Shown in pieces: positions 61,485-64,000 of a stretch of DNA of 64,000 nt. The position numbers and the translations under genes are program-made. The stretch is from Alloacidobacterium dinghuense. Its GTDB lineage: Bacteria > Acidobacteriota > Terriglobia > Terriglobales > Acidobacteriaceae. The notes beneath the pieces are model-generated. The model worked only from the letters and a program-made list of their open reading frames with translations, ran no database searches and was not told the DNA's origin. Positions within the stretch are counted from its first letter, which is position 1. Each line of letters begins with the position of its first letter. The DNA lies in NCBI RefSeq assembly GCF_014274465.1, contig NZ_CP060394.1, positions 992,001 through 1,056,000 on the forward strand, given 5' to 3'.

Positions 61485-61928
61485 CTATGCCGCTTGTTCT
61501 GATGCCAGAGGTGAGGACCCGGAGAGCAACTCTTGTGAAATTGCATACATCGGCGCCTGATGAAAGCTGTTCACCGCCTCCTGGGTCGTATGAAAGACTT
61601 CAAACAAGCGGATTGCTCCGATGCGTTCCAGAGTTGCTAGTGCTTCGCGAGGAATCGCAGCAAGCTTAACGTCGCCATTGCGTTTCATCGCTTCTTCCAA
61701 ACACCGCAGCAACACGTGAATTGCGATCCTGTCCATTTGGTGTATGTTGGTACAGTCGAGCACAAGACGTGGGCGTTCGGCGTTCATGTAATTCTCTATT
61801 TCGCGAAAGAAGATCCATCTTTGCCGCAGGCTTAATTTCTCCGGCAACTGCTTTACCATTACGGCGCGTCCTTGAATTGTCATATCTGTATGCCTGCCTT
61901 TGCTGCATTTGCCTAACTCGTCGTTCAT
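61485..61928 (-). CDS. STAS-domain protein lacking the phosphorylatable serine
   Basis: The 147-residue protein starts at ATG 61928, 13 bases after the flippase stop; an alternative start is ATG 61883 behind AAAGGCAGG (132 residues). The STAS fold is clear: 'TIQGRAVMVKQLPEKLSLRQ', 'RLVLDCTNIHQMDRIAIHVL', 'EALATLERIGAIRLFEVFHT'. At the place of the conserved DSSG/DSxG switch the sequence is 'MDRIAI', with Arg67 where Ser or Thr is expected. It therefore cannot be switched by RsbW-type phosphorylation in the usual way. It sits among polysaccharide-export genes, so a structural or scaffolding role there is more likely than sigma-factor control; this is inference. Confidence 0.78.
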   Translation of the reverse strand: MNDELGKCSKGRHTDMTIQGRAVMVKQLPEKLSLRQRWIFFREIENYMNAERPRLVLDCTNIHQMDRIAIHVLLRCLEEAMKRNGDVKLAAIPREALATLERIGAIRLFEVFHTTQEAVNSFHQAPMYAISQELLSGSSPLASEQAA

Positions 61929-61941
61929 ATTTCTCAAACGT

Positions 61942-63912
61942 TTAAGAACTCTGCAAAAGGCGTGTAAGTTCCCTTTCGGGATCACGGACAAGATGCGCCA
62001 AGAGGTTTCGCCCATATCGAAAGAGGGTCAAGGGGTTCGTGTTGTACCAGCAGCATTGCGTCATTCTTGGCGACAAACCGCATAGAAAACGGAGTTTGTG
62101 CACACTGTGGGGCGAAGTGAGTGTTGCTGCCACCAGGCGATGATTTCCATCAAGAACTGTTAGAGGTTCGCTTTCGTTTATCCCAATGAGAACTACAGTG
62201 CCCAAAATCGCGTCTTCTTTGAGAAGCTGATTGCGAATTGCGGTAATCTTTGACAGAAATGGACCTTCGACAACGTTGTCATACTTGCGAATTCGCTCGG
62301 CCACGTCAGTGATGGAGTAATTGCCCCGCGCTAATTTTCGCCACTGTGCGCGAGGAAATGCCCGAATGTGATCTAATCCCGTTTCCCGTACTTCAACTTC
62401 GTACCAACTAGTTCCTGACGGGAGTTCTTTCCACAAAGACAAATGCCGTATGAAGAATAGAGCGCGGCGCTTCGCATTTTCGCCAGCATCATCAAGGTCA
62501 GGATTGATAACAATCTCGCGCAAAGCTTCTCGGTAATCGCGAAAGGCGGGATTGTCGAAATCGCTCTTCAGAAACTCAGCGATGACCTCATCCTCTGAGA
62601 TGCGCCGAAGAACTCGGATTGGTCGAACGGGTTCAAACGGCTGTAAAACTTCTGATTCGCCTAACGTACTGCGGAAAAACGGCAATGCGACTAGAGCCAG
62701 CAAAATGAACATCAGGATCAACTGGACCAGGATGACTTGCTGCAGAGATGAATGAAATCGGCAAATGCCTGCGACGACAACGCCACTGAACGCCAACTGG
62801 ATCCAGCTAGTATTGGCAATCTTGTAGGACATTTCGTACGTGATAATTACGACGCTTAACGAATAAATCACAGTCGTAATGGCGTAGAGCGCCAACAAAT
62901 ACGGAAGACCATGCCTACCACCAATTGCAAATCCAGATCCGAAGAACGTTGTCCAAAGCGAAGCAGGCGTGATACACAGGGCAATGGCCAATACAGAACC
63001 AATTCCCAAAACCAGGAGCAGTGAAGTTGTGAGCAGCTTGTGATTTCTTCTCTCTTCTTCACGCGTGCCTGCAGCAAGCGGAAACATGGTGTTGACCACC
63101 GCCGAGGAAAAAGCAAAGATGACACGCCCTACCATAGCCACCGCGGCATAGAGTCCCGCCGTATTTGGCGCAAAGAAGTGTTTCACCAGCACGATGTCGC
63201 AGTTATTGATGAGAACCTGACCGGCAAAAAAGACCATTCCCTGGAGTGTTTCACGAAGGGCATACGACAAACGAAGCTGGTTGGGAATCAGGGTTGGGAG
63301 TTTCGGTACGGCGGCAAGGTAAGCGACCGCTACGGCTGCGGAATTTGCTGCGATCACGCCCTCAACACCCAGGCCAAGCATGATCAATAAAAGGGACCCA
63401 CCGAGTCGAACCGCACCTTCGAGCACTAGATTGGTGGCTAAGCGACGGAATCCATAAGCCCCCTGAATGTAACCGCGTCGGCTTCCTAAGGGAACATAAA
63501 ACGCTGCTCCAACCGCGAGCAAGGCAACGAGAAACGGGCTAGGCAACTTGAGATACTCAGCGATTGCGCTTTGAAACAGCAAAAGAAGAAGGCCGGCAAG
63601 GATGCCGCATCCCCACGCGCCGCGATGGAAATCCCGATACGCCGCGCCTTTGTCTTCTGGCGAAGACTGTTGCGCCACCATCTTTGCAGAGACGATCTGA
63701 AAAGAGAGGGTTACTGCGGATATAAGAGTCAGAAGTGTGTAAACCGCAGTAGCGTGTCCAAAACCTGTCGGACCCAGGAAACGTGCAACTGCGATGTTAT
63801 ATGCAAAATTAATGGCGGTTGCCAGGCCTGAGCCTGAGAGCAATACAAAACTTCCTGAGAGAATGCGGGATTGAAGCGTCTTTACTTCTTGCGTCGGGCC
63901 TCTTTTTACCAC
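61942..63912 (-). CDS. Wzx-like flippase fused to a C-terminal DGNHR (ParB/sulfiredoxin-like) domain
   Basis: The 656-residue protein starts at GTG 63912 (GGAG eight bases before). Residues 15-430 hold about twelve helices of a polysaccharide flippase ('LSGSGLATAINFAYNIAVAR', 'GPTGFGHATAVYTLLTLISA', 'LINNCDIVLVKHFFAPNTAG', 'AVVNTMFPLAAG'). From residue ~432 a soluble domain of ~220 residues follows: 'RRISEDEVIAEFLKSDFDNP', 'REIVINPDLDDAGENAKRRA', 'WYEVEVRETGLDHIRAFP' and 'VLDGNHRLVAATL' (Asp588, His591, Arg592). The DGNHR motif is that of ParB/sulfiredoxin-like enzymes that bind nucleotides. The fusion is unusual and suggests a nucleotide-dependent function on the cytoplasmic side of lipid-linked glycan export. 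It heads a minus-strand group. Confidence 0.82.
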   Translation of the reverse strand: MVKRGPTQEVKTLQSRILSGSFVLLSGSGLATAINFAYNIAVARFLGPTGFGHATAVYTLLTLISAVTLSFQIVSAKMVAQQSSPEDKGAAYRDFHRGAWGCGILAGLLLLLFQSAIAEYLKLPSPFLVALLAVGAAFYVPLGSRRGYIQGAYGFRRLATNLVLEGAVRLGGSLLLIMLGLGVEGVIAANSAAVAVAYLAAVPKLPTLIPNQLRLSYALRETLQGMVFFAGQVLINNCDIVLVKHFFAPNTAGLYAAVAMVGRVIFAFSSAVVNTMFPLAAGTREEERRNHKLLTTSLLLVLGIGSVLAIALCITPASLWTTFFGSGFAIGGRHGLPYLLALYAITTVIYSLSVVIITYEMSYKIANTSWIQLAFSGVVVAGICRFHSSLQQVILVQLILMFILLALVALPFFRSTLGESEVLQPFEPVRPIRVLRRISEDEVIAEFLKSDFDNPAFRDYREALREIVINPDLDDAGENAKRRALFFIRHLSLWKELPSGTSWYEVEVRETGLDHIRAFPRAQWRKLARGNYSITDVAERIRKYDNVVEGPFLSKITAIRNQLLKEDAILGTVVLIGINESEPLTVLDGNHRLVAATLTSPHSVHKLRFLCGLSPRMTQCCWYNTNPLTLFRYGRNLLAHLVRDPERELTRLLQSS

Positions 63913-64000
63913 GTGTTTGTGCTCCAGCTTTAGAGAGGAGTCTTAATAAAAGTCTTGTCTTGCAAAAGATGTGCGCGGGATTCCTAGGGGAAAGTTAGGA

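Overview
The window reads like the chromosome of a soil Acidobacteriota, most likely Acidobacteriaceae or a close relative. The inference rests on gene types: a carboxypeptidase-regulatory (CarboxypepD_reg-like) surface protein, a large secreted Ig-like repeat protein, a broken ASPIC/UnbV (CRTAC1) FG-GAP gene, a Tat-exported xanthine-dehydrogenase-type operon, a GRP sugar transporter next to ribokinase, and very many SpoIIE/RsbW/STAS and hybrid-kinase genes. No rRNA, tRNA, CRISPR array, integrase or intact insertion sequence was seen.

Layout. 1-5.4 kb: a DUF899 gene (cut by the window edge) coupled to a 48-residue membrane-protein gene, a divergent HTH gene plus beta-propeller gene, then three damaged genes (LysR, TetR, aldo/keto reductase). 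5.9-14.1 kb: partner-switching genes (RsbU-, RsbW- and RsbV-like), a membrane-bound 7TM-SpoIIE phosphatase, a secreted Ig-repeat protein and a second STAS/RsbW pair. 14.4-17.4 kb: a secreted carboxypeptidase-regulatory protein, an M23 peptidase and a decayed MFS transporter. 17.5-30.0 kb: carbohydrate and small-molecule oxidation, with a Tat-exported enolase-superfamily enzyme, a secreted RraA-like protein, a broken CRTAC1 gene, a three-subunit molybdenum hydroxylase followed by a small Cys-rich protein, and a GRP transporter, ribokinase and SUMF1-domain operon. 30.0-38.1 kb: a diverged ~108-bp direct repeat, an M20 peptidase/HutF pair (histidine degradation), a K+ channel, and a TetR-HlyD-ABC efflux operon. 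38.4-43.0 kb: two secreted proteins, a beta-carbonic anhydrase/bestrophin pair and DipZ.

43.9-58.9 kb is the most striking part. It is a stressosome-type module (RsbR, RsbS, RsbT) whose genes overlap. It continues into an RsbT-RsbX fusion phosphatase, then an RsbT-like domain fused to a hybrid histidine kinase with two receivers, then a REC-PAS kinase. After a 426-bp gap comes a 2109-residue soluble hybrid kinase with eleven 92-residue HAMP repeats, GAF, HisKA/HATPase and three receivers. A second REC-PAS kinase and a single-domain receiver follow. The parsimonious reading is a supramolecular stress sensor whose released serine-kinase-type switch proteins feed a His-Asp phosphorelay; no sigma factor or DNA-binding output is encoded beside it.

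59-64 kb: a secreted protein of unknown function, then a minus-strand group (thymidylate-kinase-like protein, a Pro/Gln/Ala-rich membrane protein, a STAS protein lacking the phosphorylatable serine, and a Wzx-like flippase fused to a C-terminal domain with a ParB/sulfiredoxin-like DGNHR motif), probably part of a polysaccharide cluster continuing beyond the window.

All calls come from reading the sequence and recalling family motifs. No database search was run.
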